A program made the translations under genes and the position numbers. The notes beneath the pieces are model-generated. The model was not told the origin of the DNA, ran no database searches, and was given only the letters and a program-made list of their open reading frames with translations. A stretch of 32,870 bases of DNA from Nostocales cyanobacterium. GTDB taxonomy: Bacteria; Cyanobacteriota; Cyanobacteriia; Cyanobacteriales; Nostocaceae. Of the stretch, positions 1-7,306 are shown in pieces; within the stretch, counting starts at the first letter, position 1, and the number at the start of each line of letters is the position of its first letter. The stretch covers positions 1-32,870 of the forward strand of contig RDXV01000041.1 in assembly GCA_004292695.1 (NCBI GenBank), written 5' to 3'.

Positions 1-30
1 AACAAAATGTAAAATCGCTGAAAGTCTCTT

Positions 31-66
31 CCCTCTTGCCTTTTGCCTTTTGCCTCTTGCCTTGCC
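31..66. repeat. Short tandem repeat tract (CCTTTTG-type heptamers)
   Basis: Degenerate 7-base units (CTTTTGC, CTCTTGC) repeat here. Positions 39-61 are identical over 23 bases, in opposite orientation, to 9307-9329 elsewhere in this window, so it belongs to a dispersed family. Such heptamer tracts are well known in heterocystous cyanobacteria. I see no gene in 1-154. Confidence 0.75.
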
Positions 67-100
67 ATGACGACAATTTTCAACGCCTACCTACTTAGTT

Positions 101-157
101 ATTGGTTATTGGTAAAGATAACCCAATTACCCATTACCAATTACCCATTACCCATTA
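101..157. repeat. ACCCATT/ACCAATT heptamer tract downstream of the stress-protein gene
   Basis: Units such as ACCCATT and ACCAATT recur, preceded by an imperfect inverted repeat (ATTGGTTAT at 101-109 against ATAACCCAAT at 118-127). The tract reaches into the stop codon of the leftward universal stress gene (TAA on the minus strand at 155-157). A related GGTAATTG tract lies at 20478-20503. The hairpin could help end leftward transcription, but there is no clear U-run. Confidence 0.6.
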
Positions 158-562
158 AGGAACAACCATGACAGGACAGGGTGAAAGATTAATTACACGG
201 TTTGTCACGCTGTCGTTTACACCGTCGTCAGTTAAACCTAAACCACGACAACCCATGATAATTAAATCCGCACCGACTTCATCAGCGACATCACAGATAG
301 TAAAAGCAGGTTTACCCTGTTTTTCTATGACTTCAGCGGTGATACCTTGCTGAGAAAATAAGGTTTGGGCATTTTCCAGAAGTTTAGCAACGGCTTCTGG
401 GGACATCATCGGTGTATCAGTGGTTTCTTCTGAGGCTGGTTCTTCGACCACTGAAAGCAAGACTAGACGACTGTTGCACTGCTGCACAACCTTGGCAACT
501 AGATCGGCGGCTTCCCGTGCTTCACGACTTTGATCTATTGGAAATAAAACTGTTTTAAACAT
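155..562 (-). CDS. Universal stress protein, UspA family
   Basis: Single Usp domain of 135 residues, probably cytosolic. The start is the ATG at 562 (MFKTVLFPIDQS), the normal family N-terminus; the frame stays open further upstream but that extension is unlike Usp. The acidic Asp in the first strand (FPID) and the C-terminal PCPVMVVP strand are typical. The usual ATP-binding pattern G-2x-G-9x-G-S/T is only partly kept: GCRG is present, but the later Gly-Ser is Asp-Ser (VNDSV), so ATP binding is uncertain and it may belong to the non-ATP-binding UspA type. The gene diverges from pgk with about 90 bases between the starts. Usp proteins respond to starvation and stress; no specific function can be read here. 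Confidence 0.9.
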   Translation of the reverse strand: MFKTVLFPIDQSREAREAADLVAKVVQQCNSRLVLLSVVEEPASEETTDTPMMSPEAVAKLLENAQTLFSQQGITAEVIEKQGKPAFTICDVADEVGADLIIMGCRGLGLTDDGVNDSVTNRVINLSPCPVMVVP

Positions 563-651
563 AATCTCACTGGGACACCCCACACTCCGGTAAAATCTTG
601 ATGGTGATACTTTCAAAACAATAACAAAAAGATAATCAGGAGAATTTGGCT

Positions 652-1854
652 GTGTCGAAAAAAAGTTTAGCAAGTTTATCTGCTGCTGATATTTCTGGCA
701 AACGTGCTTTGGTTCGGGTAGATTTTAACGTGCCTGTAGATGATCAAGGGAACATTACTGACGATACCCGCATTCGGGCAGCTTTGCCAACTATCAAAGA
801 TTTGACACAGAAGGGAGCTAAGGTCATTTTAGCAAGTCATTTTGGTCGCCCCAAGGGTGTAGATGACAAACTACGTCTCACACCTGTGGCAAAACGTCTT
901 TCTGAACTGTTAGGACAAGAAGTTGTCAAAACTGATGACTGTATTGGTGATGATGTAGCTGCTAAGGTTGCAGGTTTGGCAAATGGCCAAGTGCTGTTAT
1001 TAGAAAACGTCCGTTTTTATAAAGAAGAAGAAAAGAACGATCCTGAGTTTGCCCAGAAATTAGCAGCTAACGCTGATTTTTATGTTAATGATGCGTTTGG
1101 TACTGCTCACCGCGCCCATGCTTCTACTGAGGGTGTAACTAAGTATTTAAGCCCTTCCGTTGCTGGTTATTTGGTTGAAAAGGAATTGCAATATTTACAA
1201 AGTGCAATTGAAGAACCTAAGCGTCCTTTAGCTGCTATTATCGGTGGTTCTAAGGTTTCTAGCAAGATTGGTGTGATTGAAACACTCTTAGAAAAGTGCG
1301 ATAAGTTGATCATCGGTGGGGGAATGATCTTTACTTTCTACAAAGCGCGTGGTTTGAATGTTGGTAAGTCTTTGGTGGAAGAAGACAAGATGGAATTAGC
1401 GCAGACTTTGGAAGCTAAGGCTAAGGAAAAGGGTGTGGCTTTATTGCTACCTACTGATATTGTTGCGGCTGATAAGTTTGCGCCTGATGCTAATGCTACC
1501 ACTGTGAGCATTGAAAATATCCCTGCTGATGGTATGGGTTTAGATATTGGTCCTGACTCTGTGAAGGTTTTCCAAGAAGCTTTGGCTGACTGTAAGACTG
1601 TGATCTGGAATGGTCCTATGGGTGTGTTTGAGTTTGATAAGTTTGCTGTGGGTACTGAGGCGATCGCCCATACTTTAGCAGAAATCGGTAAAACCGGCAC
1701 AACTACCATTATCGGTGGTGGTGACTCTGTAGCGGCAGTTGAAAAGGTTGGTTTGGCTGATCAAATGAGCCACATTTCTACCGGTGGTGGCGCTAGTTTG
1801 GAGTTGTTGGAAGGTAAGGTTTTACCTGGTATTGCAGCTTTAGATGAAGCGTAA
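652..1854 (+). CDS. pgk: Phosphoglycerate kinase
   Basis: Cytosolic enzyme that transfers phosphate between 1,3-bisphosphoglycerate and ADP, used in glycolysis and, in reverse, in the Calvin cycle. At 400 residues it is full length. Visible signatures include VRVDFNVP near the N-terminus, the LLENVRF and SHFGRPKG substrate-binding segments, GGGMIFTF, the nucleotide-binding WNGPMGVFE and the glycine-rich GGGDSV near the C-terminus. I place the start at GTG 652 (VSKKSLASL) because AGGAGA at 638-643 lies eight bases upstream; the TTG at 646, which would add two residues, sits only two bases from it. A strong hairpin follows the stop, so it is probably transcribed alone. Codon use and a HIP1 site at 1660-1667 mark it as core chromosome. 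Confidence 0.97.
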   Translation: MSKKSLASLSAADISGKRALVRVDFNVPVDDQGNITDDTRIRAALPTIKDLTQKGAKVILASHFGRPKGVDDKLRLTPVAKRLSELLGQEVVKTDDCIGDDVAAKVAGLANGQVLLLENVRFYKEEEKNDPEFAQKLAANADFYVNDAFGTAHRAHASTEGVTKYLSPSVAGYLVEKELQYLQSAIEEPKRPLAAIIGGSKVSSKIGVIETLLEKCDKLIIGGGMIFTFYKARGLNVGKSLVEEDKMELAQTLEAKAKEKGVALLLPTDIVAADKFAPDANATTVSIENIPADGMGLDIGPDSVKVFQEALADCKTVIWNGPMGVFEFDKFAVGTEAIAHTLAEIGKTGTTTIIGGGDSVAAVEKVGLADQMSHISTGGGASLELLEGKVLPGIAALDEA

Positions 1855-1867
1855 TTATTAATAGGGG

Positions 1868-1905
1868 TGAAGGATGAGGCTTTTTGGGCTTTGTCCTTCA
1901 TTTCA
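1868..1905 (+). terminator. Hairpin terminator after pgk
   Basis: TGAAGGA at 1868-1874 pairs perfectly with TCCTTCA at 1894-1900. The stem continues inward with G-U and G-C pairs to a T-rich loop (1881-1887), and the stem is followed by TTTCAT. It lies between pgk and the convergent PIN-toxin gene and could serve both strands. The U-run is short, so efficiency is uncertain. Confidence 0.55.
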
Positions 1906-1916
1906 TCAAAGTTTAA

Positions 1917-2375
1917 CTATATATTTACCGTCCAATCTTCAATTTTTTGAAAGCCAAGAAATTTGATAAAGTCTTTACGATTTTGAGTTACTAAAATTGC
2001 GTCATTCACTAAAGCTATAGCAGCTATTCTTAAATCTTTTTGATCTTTATTACTTACTTTATGCTGCTGAAGTAGTTGTTGAAAACATTCACAAGCAGCT
2101 TGATCAAAGTCTAGTATATTTACCTTACAATAAAATTCTTGAGTCATTCTTAAATTTCTATACAGAGATACTAATTTTTGTAAATCCTGACTGTTATCGG
2201 GTTTGATTTTGTTCAGTTGACGAATTGGATCTAATCTACCTCTCAATTGTTCTTCTACATTAATAGCTGTTACAAATATTTTTGAAGGATCGATTTCTTT
2301 AATTCGTTGTACTACTTGTTCATTATTCTTTTGCCAAGCTGTAATAATATTGGTATCGAGAATGTATACACTCAT
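1917..2375 (-). CDS. PIN-domain toxin, VapC-like endoribonuclease
   Basis: A 152-residue PIN domain, predicted to be a metal-dependent RNase acting as the toxin of a toxin-antitoxin pair. The four acidic positions expected for the fold are visible: Asp7 in YILDTN, Glu41/Glu42 in NVEEQLRG, Asp114 in KDLRIAAIAL and Asp135 in TQNRKDF. The start is the ATG at 2375, which overlaps the stop of the upstream gene as TGATG and implies translational coupling; a GTG one codon earlier is possible. In ordinary VapBC loci the upstream overlapping gene is a small antitoxin, but here it is a 649-residue DUF4209 protein with an antitoxin-like tail. The fold is clear; the cellular target cannot be inferred. 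Confidence 0.88.
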   Translation of the reverse strand: MSVYILDTNIITAWQKNNEQVVQRIKEIDPSKIFVTAINVEEQLRGRLDPIRQLNKIKPDNSQDLQKLVSLYRNLRMTQEFYCKVNILDFDQAACECFQQLLQQHKVSNKDQKDLRIAAIALVNDAILVTQNRKDFIKFLGFQKIEDWTVNI

Positions 2376-4324
2376 CACGCCACATCATTCTCCTCTAAAG
2401 ATGATTCATAAGCGGTGATTTCATCATCTAATTCACGCCGATTTTTTGCCATTTCTTCGACAAATTCATCAAATAATGGATCATCTTTAAACATACCAGC
2501 AAATTTAATCCAAGGATTAGATTCCTCTACAATTTCTTGAGGAACTAATATTCCTATACCAAAACATAACCGTAATGTTAACCACCATAAATAAGAGAAA
2601 GTAGAACTAGAGAAATCATCATCACTAATTAAACCATGAGCCATTCTATTTCTTAAATTTGAGCCAGAATGTTCAATCAGTAAACCTCGAATATCGAAAA
2701 GAGTATCTTCATCACAAATGGAAGTAATTTGTGGATATTTACTGGGATAAAGCGTTGAATTTAAGTTATCTTCTTTTTGAATACCATTATTTTTATTATC
2801 AATGCCTGAAGTGATTACTCCTCTTTTCAAAAGTAAGTAGCGAACAGAGTTTTCAATTTGGGGAATTAAAATATGAGTAGAAGTTATGAAATCTCCTATC
2901 AAACCAGCATAAAGACCTTTTGCAAATAACTTTTCTCTTCCTGGTGGTACAAAGGGGTTATTTGAAACTAATGGCATTAAATCAGTCTCTTTAATTCTAT
3001 TATCTTCAGCTTTTTGTAATATGTGTTCTGAAAATATTTGATATCTAGCTGGTTCAATAAATGCTTGAGTATGACATCTATGAGCCTCAATTGCTATCCT
3101 GTACATTTCAAAAAGGATTGCCTCTTCTGCTTTATTTGGCTCTATAGGTTGACGTGCAACAGTCTTTCCCATATCATTTTTTATCTCTATTGGCATGAAT
3201 TGAGATAACAAGGAATTTTTTTCTACCATCTGGCGAAGGTCTAAAACTTTTTGAGGACTTCCTAACAAAGCTAAAGCTAATATTGCTTCTGAGAATTTTT
3301 TTCCTTTAACCTGTGATTGAGCTAGTTCTATTGCATTGCTAATATCAAACTCAGAATAAACTTTTATTAACTCATGAGATGATTTCTGCTGATACTCAAG
3401 AAGAAGTTTGTGAATTTCTTCTAATTTAGTGTTTATAGCAGTTCTTTCCTCTTCTGTACTTTGGCTTTTTAATCTTTCAAATGCTTCAAAAGCTTTTTGC
3501 AAGTCATCGGATGCTTTTGAGTAAGGAGTTGGATGTTTAGCTAAAGAATCTTCAGCTTCCTTGATGTAGGTTTCAGCAGCAAGAATTTTTGATTTATATA
3601 ATTTTTCATAATTCTTCTCAATACGATGCCATTCTACTTTAATTTCCCACCATTTTCTAGCCTTGTCCCATTCTCCAATGGATTCGGCAAAAATTGCCCC
3701 TTGTTCAGCAAGAATAGAATATGTATGAGCATTACCAAGTTTACAATCTAACAAAAGTTCCATTAATTTTACAGATAGCCATAACGGATCTTTTGCTTGA
3801 TAACAATTTAAAACCTCATCTATATAGTCAACAACAATTTCTGGCTGATAATTAATTTTAAGTGCTAAAGTTAGTGCTTTTTTAATTCTATCAAAACAAC
3901 GACTCCATTTCTCAGGATCTTTTAGTATTTTGGCAGATTCTAAATAAGAATGAACTGCTAACTGTCCCATTCTATAATTACGCTTTTTATCTTTGAACCA
4001 GAGAATTTCTGCTATTTGGGCTTGCAGTTCTGCATCTGAAACTTCATCAACAATTTCAGCGAGAAAGTCTATGGTTTCATCTGTAAATCTATCTGAAAAT
4101 GTTGAATATTCAATATCTAATTGAATTGGAGCAACAGTTACACGCTGTAGAATTTCAAAAACTGCACATTGTCTATCATCTCCTACATCTTTAATTTCTT
4201 GTGCTTTTCTACGGAAATTATCATAGTAGATGTTGCACAGTTTTCTCTCGCTGTTTTCAATTACTTCTTTCCAGCCAGAGTTCATAAAATCTTCTTTATT
4301 AAGAGGAGGGTTTAACGACATCAT
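2375..4324 (-). CDS. DUF4209 (RNxxxHG, HEPN-like) protein with antitoxin-like C-terminal tail
   Basis: 649 residues. The N-terminal two thirds are helical with no motif I recognise (TPR-like spacing around 120-330). The C-terminal region carries RNRMAHG at 558-564, the RNxxxHG signature of DUF4209, which also fits the R-x4-6-H catalytic pattern of HEPN ribonucleases. After it comes a tail (about 607-649) containing GMFKDDPLFD and EEMAKNRRELD, nearly the same as the tail of the small protein encoded at 4741-5082 and like the C-terminal toxin-binding tails of cyanobacterial antitoxins. Its TGA overlaps the ATG of the PIN-toxin gene by one base; the DUF433 gene ends 42 bases upstream. No Shine-Dalgarno is visible before the ATG pair at 4324. 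I infer either an antitoxin function through the tail or a two-nuclease module; both are untested. Confidence 0.8.
   Translation of the reverse strand: MMSLNPPLNKEDFMNSGWKEVIENSERKLCNIYYDNFRRKAQEIKDVGDDRQCAVFEILQRVTVAPIQLDIEYSTFSDRFTDETIDFLAEIVDEVSDAELQAQIAEILWFKDKKRNYRMGQLAVHSYLESAKILKDPEKWSRCFDRIKKALTLALKINYQPEIVVDYIDEVLNCYQAKDPLWLSVKLMELLLDCKLGNAHTYSILAEQGAIFAESIGEWDKARKWWEIKVEWHRIEKNYEKLYKSKILAAETYIKEAEDSLAKHPTPYSKASDDLQKAFEAFERLKSQSTEEERTAINTKLEEIHKLLLEYQQKSSHELIKVYSEFDISNAIELAQSQVKGKKFSEAILALALLGSPQKVLDLRQMVEKNSLLSQFMPIEIKNDMGKTVARQPIEPNKAEEAILFEMYRIAIEAHRCHTQAFIEPARYQIFSEHILQKAEDNRIKETDLMPLVSNNPFVPPGREKLFAKGLYAGLIGDFITSTHILIPQIENSVRYLLLKRGVITSGIDNKNNGIQKEDNLNSTLYPSKYPQITSICDEDTLFDIRGLLIEHSGSNLRNRMAHGLISDDDFSSSTFSYLWWLTLRLCFGIGILVPQEIVEESNPWIKFAGMFKDDPLFDEFVEEMAKNRRELDDEITAYESSLEENDVA
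2429..2518 (-). repeat. Copy A of duplicated antitoxin-tail coding segment
   Basis: Ninety bases align without gaps to 4771-4860 with 74 identities by my count. Both copies are read in the same frame and encode the DDPLFD / EEMAKNRRELD tail. This shows shared ancestry of the ends of two otherwise unrelated genes. Confidence 0.85.
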
Positions 4325-4366
4325 AATTTAATATTAGGTAATAATTTAGATACTTACTATATTAGC

Positions 4367-4663
4367 TCAAATTTTCCTTAAACGCTGTATCATAGATGAA
4401 GGATTAGCCGCAGCCTCTTGATAACGCTGTTCTCTCCACCTAGCCAACCGCAACATATAAGCACATATTTCTGCACGATTATGGAGATAGTAGGTAATAG
4501 TAGCATGAATTTTTTCTAAATTCAGTGACGGCAACTCTTGCAGAATTTGTTCAGGTGTAAACCCTTGCAAGTAATAATCAATCACATCATCAATACCAAT
4601 TCTATGCCCCTTAATACGGATATCATCTGGATCTAAAAATTCAAAATAATCCTCTAGTTGCAT
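4367..4663 (-). CDS. DUF433 family protein, putative antitoxin
   Basis: 98 residues. The N-terminal half is a DUF433 domain: the segment IRIKGHRIGIDDVIDYYLQG followed by TPEQILQELPSLNLEKIHAT matches the family's small winged-helix-like fold, often an antitoxin gene beside a DUF5615 or PIN toxin. I choose the ATG at 4663 (MQLEDYFEFLD) because AAGGTGA lies just upstream and family members start near here. An ATG at 4744 in the same frame overlaps the upstream stop as ATGA and would add 27 residues that do not look like DUF433. The C-terminus is basic (RLARWREQRYQEAAA, RLRKI). No DUF5615 gene is adjacent; the next gene downstream is the DUF4209 gene. Confidence 0.82.
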   Translation of the reverse strand: MQLEDYFEFLDPDDIRIKGHRIGIDDVIDYYLQGFTPEQILQELPSLNLEKIHATITYYLHNRAEICAYMLRLARWREQRYQEAAANPSSMIQRLRKI

Positions 4664-4740
4664 AATTTCACCTTTATTATGTGATGCCAATTTAGTGGAC
4701 ATTGACCAACATGTGATTTTCCACATCAATAATATCAGTT

Positions 4741-5082
4741 TCATTCCCCATTTTCACCTATTTCTGTATCTAATTCACGGCGATTTTTAGCCATTTCTTC
4801 AACAAAATCATCAAAAAGCGGATCATCTTTAAAAAGACCATCAAATTCTACAAAGGGATTATAGTTATCAATATCTTCTCGCAATTCGCTTAAATTAGGA
4901 AATACACCATATTTTTGCTTTAATTCTTCTTGGAATCTATGTATTTTATTAACAAGTTCAAGTTGCTCTATGTTGTTATGTTTAGCGCGATTGATTTGAT
5001 TGATTTTCTCATCAACAATTCTATTAATTAAGGATTCTAAATCCTGTAAAGTCATTTCCGCAATGGACTGATTGTTTAGCAT
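4741..5082 (-). CDS. Orphan antitoxin-like protein with DDPLFD tail
   Basis: 113 residues. The N-terminus (MTLQDLESLINRIVDEKI) resembles the short helical start of many cyanobacterial antitoxins; a charged, probably coiled middle (about 25-75) leads to a tail with GLFKDDPLFD and EEMAKNRRELD. That tail is shared with the end of the DUF4209 protein. No toxin follows directly: the next gene encodes a DUF433 protein, whose possible upstream start overlaps this stop by four bases. It is probably the first gene of the leftward four-gene cluster. The Shine-Dalgarno is weak (AGGATTTTGG before the ATG). The antitoxin role is inferred from the tail and the context, not demonstrated. Confidence 0.72.
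   Translation of the reverse strand: MLNNQSIAEMTLQDLESLINRIVDEKINQINRAKHNNIEQLELVNKIHRFQEELKQKYGVFPNLSELREDIDNYNPFVEFDGLFKDDPLFDDFVEEMAKNRRELDTEIGENGE
4771..4860 (-). repeat. Copy B of duplicated antitoxin-tail coding segment
   Basis: Ungapped partner of 2429-2518, about 82 percent identical at the base level and in the same coding frame. The flanks of the two copies differ. Confidence 0.85.
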
Positions 5083-5133
5083 TTTCCAAAATCCTATTGA
5101 TATGTTATGATTATATCACCCAAGGAGAAAAAT

Positions 5134-5283
5134 ATGGAAGTACAAACCCGCACACATATTTACACCCCTGAAGAATATTTAAAACTAGAAGAAACAGCAC
5201 CTTATAAAAGCGAATATCGGGTGGGTCAATTATACCAACTAATTATGAAACTGGAGTTAAATAAAATCTGTAAAAAATATTGA
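5134..5283 (+). pseudogene. Remnant of a Uma2-family (DUF820) nuclease gene, N-terminus only
   Basis: A 49-codon frame begins with a strong Shine-Dalgarno (AAGGAGA) and reads MEVQTRTHIYTPEEYLKLEE, then TAPYKSEYR. This is the usual N-terminus of cyanobacterial Uma2 proteins, which are normally about 180-200 residues. The similarity stops near residue 35 and the frame ends after an unrelated lysine-rich stretch, so at least three quarters of the gene is missing, including the PD-(D/E)XK-type catalytic region. Its stop lies 13 bases before the ATPase start, so it may still be translated as a leader. It diverges from the antitoxin-like gene that starts at 5082. Confidence 0.7.
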
Positions 5284-5296
5284 TAGGGAGAATAAC

Positions 5297-6487
5297 ATGA
5301 AAATAGAAAGTATCCGTCTAAAAAACTTTAAAGCCTTCAAAGAAGTAGAAATAAAAAACATTCCTAAAATGTGTGTTTTTGTCGGTGCAAATGGTACTGG
5401 TAAAACCACACTTTTTAATGTATTCAGTTTTTTAAAAGATGCTTTCAGTGATAATATTCATATTGCTTTAAACAAATTAGGAGGAAAGAAGGGATTTCAA
5501 GAAGTCAGAAGTCGTAATTCTACAGAAGCTATAGAAATTGAATTGCAATTTTGTAAAGATCATGAATTACCATTATTTACATATTATTTAAAAATAATCG
5601 AAAAAGATAATATTCCTCTCATTGAAAAAGAGATTCTTACATATCAGGAACACGAAAAAAATCAATGTATTGTTCAGCTTATTAATTTCTCCCAAGGTAA
5701 GGGAGAAGCTGTTATTAATGAACCAGATAAAATTACCAATAATACGGAATTAAGACGGGAAAAATATGATTTAAAAGCTCCAGATATTCTAGCTTTAAAA
5801 GGTTTTGCACAATTTGACCAATTCCCTACAAGTAAAGCAATTGGTAATTTGATTGAAAACTGGCATATTTTTGATTTTGACATCCAACAAGCACGAATAG
5901 AGAGAGAATCAAGTTATTCTGAACACCTATCAATACAAGGTGAAAACTTAGCAATGGTGACAGAATTTCTCTATAAAAGACACCCTGCTATTTTCCAGAA
6001 AATTATTGAAAAGCTGAAACAAAGAGTTCCTGGTATTAGCGAAGTTGATTCTAAAATTACTGAAGAAGGGCGGGTATTGCTACGGTTTAAAGATGGTGAT
6101 TTTCATGATCCTTTTTTAGCACGATATGTTTCTGATGGAACTATTAAAATGTTTGCTTATTTAGTGCTTTTGTATGATCCAAAACCTCATCCTTTGCTAT
6201 GTGTAGAAGAACCAGAAAATCAGCTTTACCCTAAACTTCTTTATGAACTTGCAGAAGAGTTTAGAGGATATGCACGTAAAGGAGGTCAAGTTTTTGTATC
6301 CACACATTCCCCAGATTTTTTAAATGGTTGTGAACTAGAAGAAGTATTTTGGCTACAAAAAGAAAGAGGTTATACAGTAGTTAAACGAGCGAGTGATGAT
6401 GAACAAATTACAACATACATGAATGAAGGTGATAAACTTGGTTATTTATGGAGGCAGGGTTTTTTTGAGGGAGCAGATCCCCTATGA
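5297..6487 (+). CDS. AAA/ABC-type ATPase of the SMC/OLD-like class (AAA_21), putative defence ATPase
   Basis: 396 residues, cytosolic. The N-terminus (MKIESIRLKNFKAF) is typical of RecF/SMC/OLD-like ATPases. Walker A is GANGTGKT at 30-37; the ABC-like signature appears as VSDGT ahead of the second half; Walker B ends in VEEPEN (Glu304/Glu305); the switch histidine is in STHSPDF (His337). There is no long coiled-coil insert and no fused nuclease domain. The start has GGGAG six bases upstream. The stop overlaps the start of the DUF4276 gene as ATGA, so the two products are surely made together. The pattern of ATPase plus separate Toprim-like protein parallels known anti-phage pairs such as PARIS (AriA/AriB). 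The defence role is inferred. Confidence 0.87.
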   Translation: MKIESIRLKNFKAFKEVEIKNIPKMCVFVGANGTGKTTLFNVFSFLKDAFSDNIHIALNKLGGKKGFQEVRSRNSTEAIEIELQFCKDHELPLFTYYLKIIEKDNIPLIEKEILTYQEHEKNQCIVQLINFSQGKGEAVINEPDKITNNTELRREKYDLKAPDILALKGFAQFDQFPTSKAIGNLIENWHIFDFDIQQARIERESSYSEHLSIQGENLAMVTEFLYKRHPAIFQKIIEKLKQRVPGISEVDSKITEEGRVLLRFKDGDFHDPFLARYVSDGTIKMFAYLVLLYDPKPHPLLCVEEPENQLYPKLLYELAEEFRGYARKGGQVFVSTHSPDFLNGCELEEVFWLQKERGYTVVKRASDDEQITTYMNEGDKLGYLWRQGFFEGADPL

Positions 6488-7041
6488 AAGAACTTGTTTT
6501 CTTATTAGAAGAACCATCTGCAAAAGCAATGATTGAAGGTATTTTACCTAAGATAATATTAGGAACAAATATAAATGTTAGGTATATTATTTTTGAGGGG
6601 AAACAAGACCTAGAAAAGCAAATCACAAGAAAACTTCAAGGATATAATAATCCTCATGCAACATTTATTATTTTGCGTGATCAGGATTCTGGTGACTGCC
6701 AGGTTATTAAAACCAAGTTGCAACAAAAATGTCAAGAAGCAAATAGATTTCAAGTTATTATTCGTATCGCTTGTCGTGAACTTGAAAGCTGGTATCTTGC
6801 TGATTTAGAAGCAGTGGAAAAAGCATTTAATAAAACCAATCTTTCAAGACTGCAAAATAAAAATAAATTCCGAAATCCTGATAATCTTGAAAGTCCATCA
6901 AAAGAACTGAAATCCCTTGTACCTGAATATCAAAAAATCAACGGTTCACGAATGATAGCACCTTACTTAAATCTTGAAAATACACGCTCTCTGAGTTTTT
7001 ATTACTTTATCAGTTCCATCAAAAAGGTAATTAATTCTTAA
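6484..7041 (+). CDS. DUF4276 family protein, Toprim-like putative nuclease
   Basis: 185 residues, a normal length for DUF4276. Toprim-type acidic motifs are visible: a conserved Glu in FLLEEPSAK (9-10) and D-x-D in LRDQDSGDC (Asp66, Asp68). The conserved ACRELESWYLADL block near 96-108 and the GSRMIAPYL block near the C-terminus are characteristic of this family. The start codon lies inside the ATPase stop (ATGA), the classic layout of coupled translation. In related two-gene systems the Toprim protein is the nuclease effector gated by the ATPase; that is the inference here. Followed by 265 AT-rich bases without a gene, including a short TTTTGAT/ATCAAAA inverted repeat at 7050-7065. Confidence 0.85.
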   Translation: MKELVFLLEEPSAKAMIEGILPKIILGTNINVRYIIFEGKQDLEKQITRKLQGYNNPHATFIILRDQDSGDCQVIKTKLQQKCQEANRFQVIIRIACRELESWYLADLEAVEKAFNKTNLSRLQNKNKFRNPDNLESPSKELKSLVPEYQKINGSRMIAPYLNLENTRSLSFYYFISSIKKVINS

Positions 7042-7306
7042 ATCTTTGATTTTGATTCATCAAAAACCTAATACCACTATTTTATACAATTAAAATAAAC
7101 ATATTATATTTTGAAACCTTTATATTCAAATTCCCCCATAATATTTTCAACTAGAAATTTATTAAGAAATGTTACAAAAATATTAATAGTAAATACGGAA
7201 ATATAACAAAATCACTGGTATTATATTTTTCACACTATAATTATCTTCAACTATGACAGATAGCTGAATTGTTCAAAATTGATGCCAAAACTTGTGTAAT
7301 TGCTTT

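Noticed and set aside
1338-1709. Long minus-strand open frame inside pgk
   Set aside because: It lies wholly inside a strongly recognised gene and its translation has no family character; it is a shadow of codon bias.
1917-7041. Prophage or insertion-sequence origin of the island
   Set aside because: I found no transposase, integrase, phage structural gene, terminal inverted repeats or target duplication flanking the region.
5297-7041. Calling the ATPase/Toprim pair PARIS
   Set aside because: PARIS has a DUF4435 partner; the protein here matches DUF4276, so only the analogy is kept.
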